Source: Subtercola boreus
Lineage (GTDB): Bacteria > Actinomycetota > Actinomycetes > Actinomycetales > Microbacteriaceae
Direction: 5' to 3'
DNA length: 50,831 nucleotides
Assembly: GCF_003399635.1 (NCBI RefSeq)
Contig: NZ_NBXB01000022.1
Location: forward strand, 1-50,831
Shown: positions 44,237 to 50,831 of the stretch, one piece after another
How the letters are laid out: each line of letters begins with the position of its first letter
Numbering within the stretch: position 1 is the stretch's first letter
Translations under genes and position numbers: made by a program
Notes under the pieces: model-generated
Database searches by the model: none
Told to the model about the DNA's origin: nothing
The model's input: only the letters and a program-made list of their open reading frames with translations

Positions 44237-46100
44237 CGCCATCACGCACCGATCCGACCGGTCTCCCGCTGTCGTCTCTCGCTCTGTTGTGTCTCCCGCT
44301 GTCGTCGTGGAGATCTGCATCGACGATCTGGACGGCGCGCTCGTCGCAGAGCAGGCCGGCGCCCACCGCGTCGAACTCTGCGCCGACCTGCTCGAGGGCG
44401 GAACGACACCGAGCATCGGCCTGCTCAGTGCGGTTATCCAGTCGACCTCGCTCGTCGGCGTGCGGGTGATGGTGCGCCCGCGGGGCGGTGACTTCGTGTA
44501 CAACGAGGGGGAGCTCGACGTGATGTGCCGCGATCTCGCCGAGATCCGGGCAGTGGTCGCGGCTGCCGCCGGTGCCGCCGGTCGTGTCGGTGTTGTCCTC
44601 GGGGCGCTGACTCCGGAGGGCGGAGTGGATGTCGCGGCTCTCCGCCAGCTGATGGATGCTGCGGGCGAGCTCCCCGTGACGTTCCACAAGGCGTTCGACG
44701 AGACGCCCGACCTCCTGGAGAGCTACGAAATCCTGGCCGAACTCGGAGTGGTTGCCATCCTGAGTTCAGGCGGCGAGACGACCGCCGAACAGGGTTCTGC
44801 AGCGCTCGCCCGGCTGGTGGCGCGCTCGGCCGCCGCGCCCGGACCCCGGATGCTCGCGGGCGGCGGTGTGCGCCCCAGCAACGTCGGGGCGCTGCTCGCC
44901 AGCACCGGCGCCTCCGAGGTGCACCTGAGGGCACAGACCCCGTCGCCGCGAGGTGACGGCACCCTCCGCACCGACCCCGAGCTGGTCGCCCGGATGCTCG
45001 CGGCGGTTGCTGATGGTTCTGCTGGTGCTGGCGGCCCTGCTGCTGCTGATGATGCCCCTGCTGGTTCCGACCGCGAGCCCGCCCCACCCCGCGACGCCGT
45101 GCTCGCCCTCGACATCGGCGGCACCAACCTCAAGGGCGCCGTGGTCGACGAGCGCGGGCGCATCGTGCTCGCGGAGACCGTCGATGCGGGCACCGACGGC
45201 TCCGGCGGCAACGGTGCCGAGTCCCTCGAACGTGTGCGCGCTCTTCTGGTGCAACTGCAGGGCCACGCCACCGCGGCCGGCTGGAACGTCATCGGTGCCG
45301 GCGTCGTCACCCCCGGCATCATCGAGCCGGCCACCGGGGTGGTGCGCTACGCCTCCACCCTCGGCTGGACCGACGTGCCGCTCGGCGCGCTGCTCGCCGG
45401 CGACCTCGGCGTGCCGGTGGCCATCGGGCACGACGTTCGCGCGGCCGGCCTCGCCGAAGCGCTCTTCGGGGCCGCGGCCGGTGTCTCGAACTCCGTGCTG
45501 GTGGCCATCGGAACAGGGGTGGCCGCGGCCATCCTCAGCTCCGACACCGAGGTCGCCGGCCATCTCACCTCGGCCGGTGAGCTCGGGCACATCCCCGCGC
45601 TGCCGCAGGGCGAGAGCTGCACCTGTGGCCAGCGCGGCTGTCTCGAGGTCTACATGTCGGGTGCGGGCCTCGCCCGGCGTTATCTCGCCCTGGGCGGCGC
45701 CGAGCCGCTCACGGCAGCCGACATCGTCGATCGGCTCGCGACCGATCCGCTGGCTGCCCGTGTGTGGAGCGACGGGGTCGAGGCGCTCACGCTGGGTCTC
45801 AAAACGGCGACGATGCTGCTCGATCCGGCCGTCATCGTTCTCACCGGCGGTGTCTCCCGCGCCGGCGACGCGCTGCTCGACCCGGTGCGCGAGCAGCTCG
45901 CGGCCTCGCTCACCTGGCGGAGCGCCCCGCCCGTCGAGACCTCCGTGCTCGGCACGTCGGGGAGCCGGATCGGCGCCTCCGTGCTGGCGTTCCGTGCCGC
46001 CGGCCGCATGCACGCCCCCGACCGGTGGATGCTCGACGAGCTGCTCGCGCAGCCGGTCGGCCCCCGGGCGTCCCTCGCCGCCCACTCACTGGAGACCTGA
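44223..46100 (+). CDS. Fusion of CutC-like domain and ROK family sugar kinase
   Basis: A single 625-codon frame. Residues about 28-255 are a CutC TIM barrel: VEICIDDLDGALVAEQAGAH, RVELCADLLEGGTTPS, VMVRPRGGDFVYN, TFHKAFDETPD, LSSGGETTAEQG and MLAGGGVRP. After an Ala/Gly/Asp linker (about 260-291), residues 295-600 are a ROK kinase with LDIGGTNLKG, GHDVRAAGLAEALFG and the zinc motif CTCGQRGCLE. The kinase probably phosphorylates glucosamine or a related sugar. The start is uncertain: ATG 44223 lacks a ribosome site, GTG 44289 is possible, and AAGGAG at 44228-44233 points to an in-frame ATC at 44241. Confidence 0.9.
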   Translation: MPRSSAITHRSDRSPAVVSRSVVSPAVVVEICIDDLDGALVAEQAGAHRVELCADLLEGGTTPSIGLLSAVIQSTSLVGVRVMVRPRGGDFVYNEGELDVMCRDLAEIRAVVAAAAGAAGRVGVVLGALTPEGGVDVAALRQLMDAAGELPVTFHKAFDETPDLLESYEILAELGVVAILSSGGETTAEQGSAALARLVARSAAAPGPRMLAGGGVRPSNVGALLASTGASEVHLRAQTPSPRGDGTLRTDPELVARMLAAVADGSAGAGGPAAADDAPAGSDREPAPPRDAVLALDIGGTNLKGAVVDERGRIVLAETVDAGTDGSGGNGAESLERVRALLVQLQGHATAAGWNVIGAGVVTPGIIEPATGVVRYASTLGWTDVPLGALLAGDLGVPVAIGHDVRAAGLAEALFGAAAGVSNSVLVAIGTGVAAAILSSDTEVAGHLTSAGELGHIPALPQGESCTCGQRGCLEVYMSGAGLARRYLALGGAEPLTAADIVDRLATDPLAARVWSDGVEALTLGLKTATMLLDPAVIVLTGGVSRAGDALLDPVREQLAASLTWRSAPPVETSVLGTSGSRIGASVLAFRAAGRMHAPDRWMLDELLAQPVGPRASLAAHSLET

Positions 46101-46103
46101 CCC

Positions 46104-46883
46104 ATGGCAGAGATCATCGTTGTTCCGACCCCCGCCGAAGCCGGACGCCTCGCCGGCGCGGCCCTCGCCGACCTCATCGCCCGGCGCCCCGACGCCGTGC
46201 TCGGGGTCGCGACAGGTTCGACGCCGCTGCCGGTCTACGACGACCTCCGGACGCGCCTCGCCGGGGTCGACCTGTCGGGGGTGCGGGCGTTCGCACTCGA
46301 CGAGTACGTGGGCATCGACCGGGCCCATCCCGAGAGCTACCACAGCATCATCCACAACCAGGTGACGGTGCCGCTCGGGCTCAACCCCGAGCTCGTGCAG
46401 GTGCCGAACGGCCAGTCCGACGACCTCGAACAGGCCGCTCTCGACTACGACGCCGCCATCCGTGCGGCCGGCGGGGTCGACCTGCAACTGCTCGGCATCG
46501 GCTCCGACGGGCACATCGGCTTCAATGAGCCGGGGTCGTCGTTCGCCTCGCGCACCAGGGTGAAGACCCTCACGCCGCAGACCCGCCAGGACAATGCCCG
46601 CTTCTTCGCCTCGATCGACGACGTGCCGCTGCACGCCCTCACGCAGGGGCTCGGCACGATCCTCGAGGCGCGGCACTTGGTGCTGCTCGCATTCGGGGAG
46701 GCCAAGGCGGCGGCGGTGGCGCTCGCGCTCGAAGGGCCCCTCAGCGCGAGGGTGCCGGCCACGGCCATCCATCTGCATCCGCACTGTACGGTGATTCTCG
46801 ACGAAGCGGCCGCCGCACGCCTCGCTGACCGTGCGTTCTACGACTACGTGTATGCGAACAAGCCCGATTGGCAGGGAATCTGA
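46104..46883 (+). CDS. nagB: Glucosamine-6-phosphate deaminase
   Basis: NagB converts glucosamine-6-phosphate to fructose-6-phosphate and ammonia. The 259-residue protein has GVATGSTPLPVY (phosphate loop), FALDEYVGI with the catalytic Asp, GIGSDGHIGFNEPGSS with the His/Glu pair, and SRTRVKTLTPQTRQDN. Length and motifs are standard. Three bases separate it from the upstream kinase fusion and three from the downstream M81 gene, so all three are cotranslated, placing glucosamine-6-phosphate as the pathway intermediate. Confidence 0.96.
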   Translation: MAEIIVVPTPAEAGRLAGAALADLIARRPDAVLGVATGSTPLPVYDDLRTRLAGVDLSGVRAFALDEYVGIDRAHPESYHSIIHNQVTVPLGLNPELVQVPNGQSDDLEQAALDYDAAIRAAGGVDLQLLGIGSDGHIGFNEPGSSFASRTRVKTLTPQTRQDNARFFASIDDVPLHALTQGLGTILEARHLVLLAFGEAKAAAVALALEGPLSARVPATAIHLHPHCTVILDEAAAARLADRAFYDYVYANKPDWQGI

Positions 46884-46886
46884 GCG

Positions 46887-48368
46887 ATGGAGCAGCCACG
46901 GATGCCCACCATCGCCATCGCGGGCCTCGCCATCGAGTCGAGCGCCTTCTCGCCTGCCCGTACCGACGCGGCCGCCTTCCACCCGCGGCGCGGTGCCGAG
47001 GTGTTCGACGGCTATCCGTTCCTGGCACCGGGGGAGCCGCTCCGGGAGGCGGCGGACTGGCTGCCCTCGCTCACCGGCAGGGCGCTGCCGGGCGGCATCC
47101 TCTCTGCGGCCGCCTTCGCCGAACTCACCGACGAGATCATCGATCGGCTGCGGGCCATGCCGGCGCTCGACGGGCTCTACTTCGACATCCACGGCGCGAT
47201 GAGCGTCGACGGTATAGACGATCCGGAGGTCGTACTGCTGGAGCGCATCCGTGCGGTCATCGGCAGCGAGGCCGTCGTCTCGACGTCGATGGATCTGCAT
47301 GGCAACGTCTCCGCCCGCCTGGTCGAGCTCACCGATCTCATCACGACCGACCGCACGGCACCCCACGAGGACACCGCCCAGACGAAGGAGCGCGCCGTGC
47401 GGAACCTCGTCGAGCTGCTGCGCCGCGGCGGGCCCAAGCCGGTGAAGGCGTGGATCCCCGTTCCCGTGCTGCTGCCCGGCGAGAAGACCTCCACCCGTCT
47501 GGAACCTGCGAAGGGACTCTACGAGCAGGTGGCTTCGGCCGAGGCGCTGCCGGGCATCCTCGACGCCGCTCTCTGGGTGGGCTACGCCTGGGCCGACGAA
47601 CCCCGCAACCGGGGTGCGGTGGTCGTCACCGGTTCCGACCGGGAGGTTGTCGCCCTCGCCGCCGAGCAGCTCGCCTGCCTCTTCTGGAACGCCCGTGCCG
47701 AGTTCGCGTTCGTCGCTCCCACCGACACGTACGCAGGTGCTCTGGATGCTGCGCTGGCCAGCCCTGACCGGCCCTTCTTCATCAGCGACTCAGGGGACAA
47801 TCCCACCGCCGGGGGAGCGGGCGACGTGACCTGGGGCCTCCGCGAGCTGCTGGCGCGGCCCGAATTCCAGGCAGTTGACGGGCCGACCGTGATCTACGCG
47901 TCGGTTCCCTCTGCCTCGGGGGTCGCTGCGGCGGTCGCAGCCGGGGTGGGCAGCTCCGTCACGGTCACGGTGGGGGCTGAGGTCGACGCCCGCCACGCGG
48001 GGCCGGTCACCTTCGGCGGGGTGGTGTACAGCATCCATCACGGTGACAGTGACGCACGGGTGGAGGTGGTGCTCCGCACCGGAAGTGTGTTCGTCATCGT
48101 CACCGAGCGGCGAAAGCCGTACCACCACGAGCGGGATTTCACCGATCTCGGGCTCGCCCCGCGGACGGCGGACATCGTGATCGTGAAGATCGGCTACCTC
48201 GAACCGGAACTGTTCGACATGGCGGCGGGCTGGATCCTGGCGCTCACGCCGGGCGGGGTCGACCAGGACATCCTGCGACTCGGCCACCGCCGCCTTGAAC
48301 GCCCGCTCTACCCCTTCGACCTGCAGATGCCCGACCCCGACCTCGGCGCCCGCCTCTCTGAGCCCTGA
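46887..48368 (+). CDS. M81 family metallopeptidase (MlrC-like)
   Basis: A 493-residue protein of the MlrC family (named for the last enzyme of microcystin breakdown). N-terminal motifs are IAIAGLAIESSAFSPARTD, LYFDIHGAM near 98 and SMDLHGNVS; the C-terminal domain has FFISDSGDNPTAGGAGD near 300. The histidine and aspartate of DIHG, DLHG and SDSGDN are probable metal ligands. As the last gene of the ABC-CutC/ROK-NagB operon it may release an amino sugar from an amide or peptide-like conjugate; this is an inference. Met at 46902 is an alternative start. Confidence 0.9.
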   Translation: MEQPRMPTIAIAGLAIESSAFSPARTDAAAFHPRRGAEVFDGYPFLAPGEPLREAADWLPSLTGRALPGGILSAAAFAELTDEIIDRLRAMPALDGLYFDIHGAMSVDGIDDPEVVLLERIRAVIGSEAVVSTSMDLHGNVSARLVELTDLITTDRTAPHEDTAQTKERAVRNLVELLRRGGPKPVKAWIPVPVLLPGEKTSTRLEPAKGLYEQVASAEALPGILDAALWVGYAWADEPRNRGAVVVTGSDREVVALAAEQLACLFWNARAEFAFVAPTDTYAGALDAALASPDRPFFISDSGDNPTAGGAGDVTWGLRELLARPEFQAVDGPTVIYASVPSASGVAAAVAAGVGSSVTVTVGAEVDARHAGPVTFGGVVYSIHHGDSDARVEVVLRTGSVFVIVTERRKPYHHERDFTDLGLAPRTADIVIVKIGYLEPELFDMAAGWILALTPGGVDQDILRLGHRRLERPLYPFDLQMPDPDLGARLSEP

Positions 48369-48447
48369 CCCGCTCCTCTCCGCTCCCTGGACCCAGCCGC
48401 GCTGTCTGCTCTCGCCCACCCTGTCCCCGCCCTGTCGCGGCGCAGCG

Positions 48448-48508
48448 ATCGAAACCCCGAATTCTGTCGGTATACGCGCGGGATACCGACAGAATTCGGG
48501 GTTTCGAT
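48448..48508. repeat. 26-bp perfect inverted repeat between the M81 and response regulator genes
   Basis: Arms at 48448-48473 and 48483-48508 are exact complements with a 9-nt loop. The core CCCCGAATTCTGTCGGTAT is nearly the same as in the repeat at 29501-29561. It lies between convergent genes, with no T-tract on either side. The remaining 48509-48627 segment shows no gene. Confidence 0.9.
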
Positions 48509-48627
48509 GGCCGACCCGGCAGCTGGCGATCTTCGGCTACAGCGGTGTGATGACGGCGGGAGGCTGCGGCGCCGCTCAGTCGAGGGCGCTCATGCAGGGG
48601 CAGGCAGGGGCGCTCAGTCGGGGTCGA

Positions 48628-49317
48628 TCAGGCAGGGGCGATCAGGCCGTTCTCGTAGGCGAAGATCACGAGTTGCACGCGGTCGCGCAGGCCGAGTTTG
48701 GTCAGGATGCGGCTCACGTGCGTCTTGACGGTGGCATCGCTCAGATGCAGCGCCTCTGCGATCTCCGCGTTGCTGAGACCGGCTGCGACGTGATCGAAGA
48801 GGTCGCGCTCCCGGGGAGTCAGCGCATCGAGGGAGCTCCGGCGATTGGCCTCGCTGGGCGCTACGAACCGACGAATCAGGCCGGCGGTCGCGCTCGGGGC
48901 GATCACCGCGCTGCCGGCGTTGACGGTGCGGATGGCCGCGAGCAGGAACTCCGGATCCGACGACTTCAGCAGAAAACCGCTGGCTCCGGCGTTGATCGCC
49001 TGGAACGTCCTGTCGTCGAGGTCGAACGTCGTGAGCACGATGAACCGCGGTGCGCCGCCGGGTGGATCGGACGCCATCACGCGGGTGATGGCGTCGATGC
49101 CCCCGAGGCGTGGCATCTCGAGGTCCATCAGCACGACGTCGACCGGATGGCTCGCGATGAGGTCGACCGCTTCGAGACCGTCGGTCGCCTCCCACTCGAC
49201 GCTGAGGTCGGGCTGGGAGGCCACGATCATGGCGATGCCCGCCCGGAAGAGCGGCTGGTCGTCGGTCAGGCCGACGCGGATCGTGTCGTTGGGCCTGTCG
49301 CTGGTTCTGTCGCTCAT
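48628..49317 (-). CDS. NarL/LuxR-type response regulator
   Basis: A 229-residue two-domain regulator. The receiver domain has the acidic pair Asp19-Asp20, the phosphoacceptor Asp65 in DVVLMDLEMP, Thr in IVLTTFD and Lys in GFLLKSSDPE. The output domain is a LuxR-type HTH: LTPRERDLFDHVAAGLSNAEI and DATVKTHVSRIL. Its ATG overlaps the stop of the kinase gene by 4 bp. The target genes are not evident in the window. Confidence 0.95.
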   Translation of the reverse strand: MSDRTSDRPNDTIRVGLTDDQPLFRAGIAMIVASQPDLSVEWEATDGLEAVDLIASHPVDVVLMDLEMPRLGGIDAITRVMASDPPGGAPRFIVLTTFDLDDRTFQAINAGASGFLLKSSDPEFLLAAIRTVNAGSAVIAPSATAGLIRRFVAPSEANRRSSLDALTPRERDLFDHVAAGLSNAEIAEALHLSDATVKTHVSRILTKLGLRDRVQLVIFAYENGLIAPA

Positions 49318-50549
49318 CGTTCACCGTCCGGGGTGCGGTAGGGCAGGCAGGCATCGACCCGGAAGCCGGGGGTTCCATCGGTGCGCGGCCCTGTCTCGAC
49401 GGTGCCGTCGAGCAGGCGCATCCGTTCCCGCATGCCGATCAGTCCCTGGCCGGAGAGTGTCGCCGTGCCAGGCCGACGGGGAGTCGCCGCCGAAACGCCC
49501 GGGTCCCGGCCGCCGGTCGGGTGCGGCTCCGTCGTGGTGACGCCGAAGCGCACCTCTTCAGAGCCCCAGTCGAGCCTGACGGCGGCCGAGCTGCCCCGGC
49601 CGCCGTGCTTGATCGCGTTGGTGAGCGACTCCTGCAGCACGCGGAACATCGTGAGGTCGTGGGCGGCGGTCAACGGCATCCGGATGCCCGTCTCGGAGAC
49701 GACCACGTCGAGGCCCGCCTCACGCACCGTGCCCACCAGCAGGTCGAGGTCGCCCGTGCTGATGCCCGTGGTCATCGGGTCGCTCGGCTCGCGCAGCACA
49801 CTGAGCAGTTCGTGCACGTCTTCGAGCGCCGACCGTGCCGTGCGGTTGATGGTCGCGAGAGCTGTCGTCTCGGCCTCGGGGTTCGTGGTCTTTGCGTAGC
49901 GCGCTCCGTCGGACTGCGCGATCACGACGGCCAGGGCATGACCGATCAGATCGTGCATCTCGCGGCTGAACAGGGCGCGTTCGCGTTCCTCGGTCAGGCG
50001 GGCCTCGGCCAGGATTGTGTCACGGTCGTGCTCTGCTCGCTGGATGCTCGCCGCTCGTCGGTTCCGCACGAGCAGGCCGAGGGCCCAGAACAGCGCCAGG
50101 GCCGCGGCGGTGATTCCGCTCGCGAGCACGAAGTAGACCCCCCTTCCGAAGGAATCGGTGGGCAGTAGGGCCCCGTCGCCGTTCGACGGCGCGAACAGGA
50201 TCAGGCGGGCGCCTGCGATTCCGCCCCCGACCAGGCTCGAGGCGAGCCCGGCCCAGCGCACGGCCCGGCTCTCGGCCAGCCCCGTGGCGAAGACGGCTGC
50301 GAGAATCAGGATGTCGCCGGCCAGCAGCCCGTCGACTGTGGCGACCTGCACCAATGCACCGAGCCAGGCGATGGCGAGCCCAAGGCCGGGGAGGCGCCGC
50401 CAGAACGCGAGCGAGAGCGCCAGCACGATGTCGATGAGCATCCCGGCTGCGCCGTCGCGTACAAAATCGGCCGTGCCGAACAGCACGAAGGCTGCAACGG
50501 CTATCGCGGCGTCTGTCAGCCGGGGGCGCGTCTCGAACCAGGTCCACAC
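49314..50549 (-). CDS. Sensor histidine kinase (HisKA_3 type)
   Basis: A 411-residue membrane kinase. About five or six N-terminal helices (residues 10-170) form the sensing part with no known ligand domain. The dimerisation helix has EMHDLIGHALAVVIAQ with His199 as phosphoacceptor, and the ATPase domain has FRVLQESLTNAIKHG (N box) and GQGLIGMRERM (G box). The frame is open to an ATG at 50657, but GTG at 50549 fits both the membrane topology and a TAGAGT hexamer exactly 7 nt upstream. First gene of the kinase-regulator pair. Confidence 0.92.
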   Translation of the reverse strand: MWTWFETRPRLTDAAIAVAAFVLFGTADFVRDGAAGMLIDIVLALSLAFWRRLPGLGLAIAWLGALVQVATVDGLLAGDILILAAVFATGLAESRAVRWAGLASSLVGGGIAGARLILFAPSNGDGALLPTDSFGRGVYFVLASGITAAALALFWALGLLVRNRRAASIQRAEHDRDTILAEARLTEERERALFSREMHDLIGHALAVVIAQSDGARYAKTTNPEAETTALATINRTARSALEDVHELLSVLREPSDPMTTGISTGDLDLLVGTVREAGLDVVVSETGIRMPLTAAHDLTMFRVLQESLTNAIKHGGRGSSAAVRLDWGSEEVRFGVTTTEPHPTGGRDPGVSAATPRRPGTATLSGQGLIGMRERMRLLDGTVETGPRTDGTPGFRVDACLPYRTPDGER

Positions 50550-50556
50550 ACGCGCA

Positions 50557-50562
50557 ACTCTA
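50557..50562 (-). promoter_or_regulatory. -10 hexamer of a leaderless kinase-regulator transcript
   Basis: On the minus strand TAGAGT is followed by exactly 7 nt and the GTG at 50549, with no Shine-Dalgarno sequence. The remaining 50563-50781 segment is the divergent promoter region and shows no gene. Confidence 0.5.
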
Positions 50563-50781
50563 ATGCCGTTGCGGCTCCACTGTGGGTGGGTGCGGGTGGG
50601 GCGCGCGGGAGATGCGGGGGAGATCCTTCTTGCGGATGACGACGCGCGTAAACACATGATGGTGCTCGGAGCGTTTGCCTCCGGCGTCTGTCTTCTCGTC
50701 CACGGGCGGGTCGTTTCGCGAGTTCTCCACCACTTTCGGTATTCGGCTTCGGATCGTTACTGGATGTGGTTGGCTTGTCGC

Positions 50782-50831
50782 ATGACCCGAGAATCACTCA
50801 CTATCGACAGGCCGGAGACGGCGACCCTCGC
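50782..50831 (+). CDS. First codons of a gene cut by the window edge
   Basis: From an ATG at 50782 the plus strand is open for 16 codons to the end of the window (MTRESLTIDRPETATL). It is divergent from the histidine kinase and may be a target of that system, but the fragment is too short to assign a family, and it could be non-coding. Confidence 0.3.
   Translation, partial: MTRESLTIDRPETATL

Overview
The window looks like a chromosomal segment of a high-GC actinobacterium, most probably family Microbacteriaceae (genus not resolvable from sequence alone). The reasons are strong GC bias at third codon positions, frequent GTG starts, an actinobacterial branched aa3/bcc respiratory locus with the actinobacteria-specific CtaF subunit, a DUF3043 protein, and the core order hisD, nrdR, pyrD, DUF3043, M20 peptidase, erpA, ctaC-D-F, qcrB-A-C/ctaE, trpD.

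Left third (1-21300): housekeeping. A truncated transposase-like reading frame sits on the left edge. Then come hisD, nrdR-pyrD, a convergent DUF3043 membrane protein, an M20 peptidase, erpA, and the oxidase genes ctaC, ctaD and ctaF. Between ctaF and the oppositely oriented ctaE-qcrC-qcrA-qcrB operon lies an accessory insert: a tiny ORF and two tandem paralogous secreted proteins. One paralog is intact; the other is open over about 523 codons except for two UGA codons. trpD and a PTS-type dihydroxyacetone kinase operon (dhaK-dhaL-dhaM, with DhaM carrying EIIA and HPr domains) follow.

Middle (21300-39500): storage, stress and accessory genes. These are dps, a GH15 hydrolase, and a tightly overlapped operon of an acyl-CoA dehydrogenase-like protein, a PIG-L deacetylase fused to a NodS-like methyltransferase, and a GT2 glycosyltransferase. 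Next are glgX, a cardiolipin synthase, a YchJ-like protein, RidA and pabB. Around pabB are two deletion scars: an ArsB/Acr3 fragment abutting an amino-acid permease wreck, and an ORF joining the N-terminal half of a Tat-secreted glycosidase to the C-terminal third of an MFS exporter. An isochorismatase-like hydrolase precedes a three-gene unit: a WXG100 protein with a glycine-rich hydrophobic C-terminus, an unknown soluble protein and a two-TM protein. I read this unit as a candidate type VII secreted effector with helper and immunity proteins. A MmcQ/YjbR protein and gene debris (a sorting-signal tail, a TetR tail) close the region.

Right part (39500-50831): a ROK repressor diverges, across an AT-rich palindromic operator region, from an operon encoding a polar amino-acid-type ABC importer, a CutC-ROK kinase fusion, NagB and an M81 (MlrC-like) metallopeptidase. 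Together they suggest uptake and breakdown of an amino-sugar-containing compound. A NarL-type two-component pair (kinase then regulator, minus strand) and the first codons of another gene end the window.

Two patterns recur. Several genes have a TANNNT hexamer 6-7 nt before the start codon, consistent with leaderless transcripts. Most gaps between convergent genes carry a perfect inverted repeat lacking a T-tract, and two of these repeats (29501 and 48448) are clearly related in sequence. No tRNA, rRNA or CRISPR array was seen.
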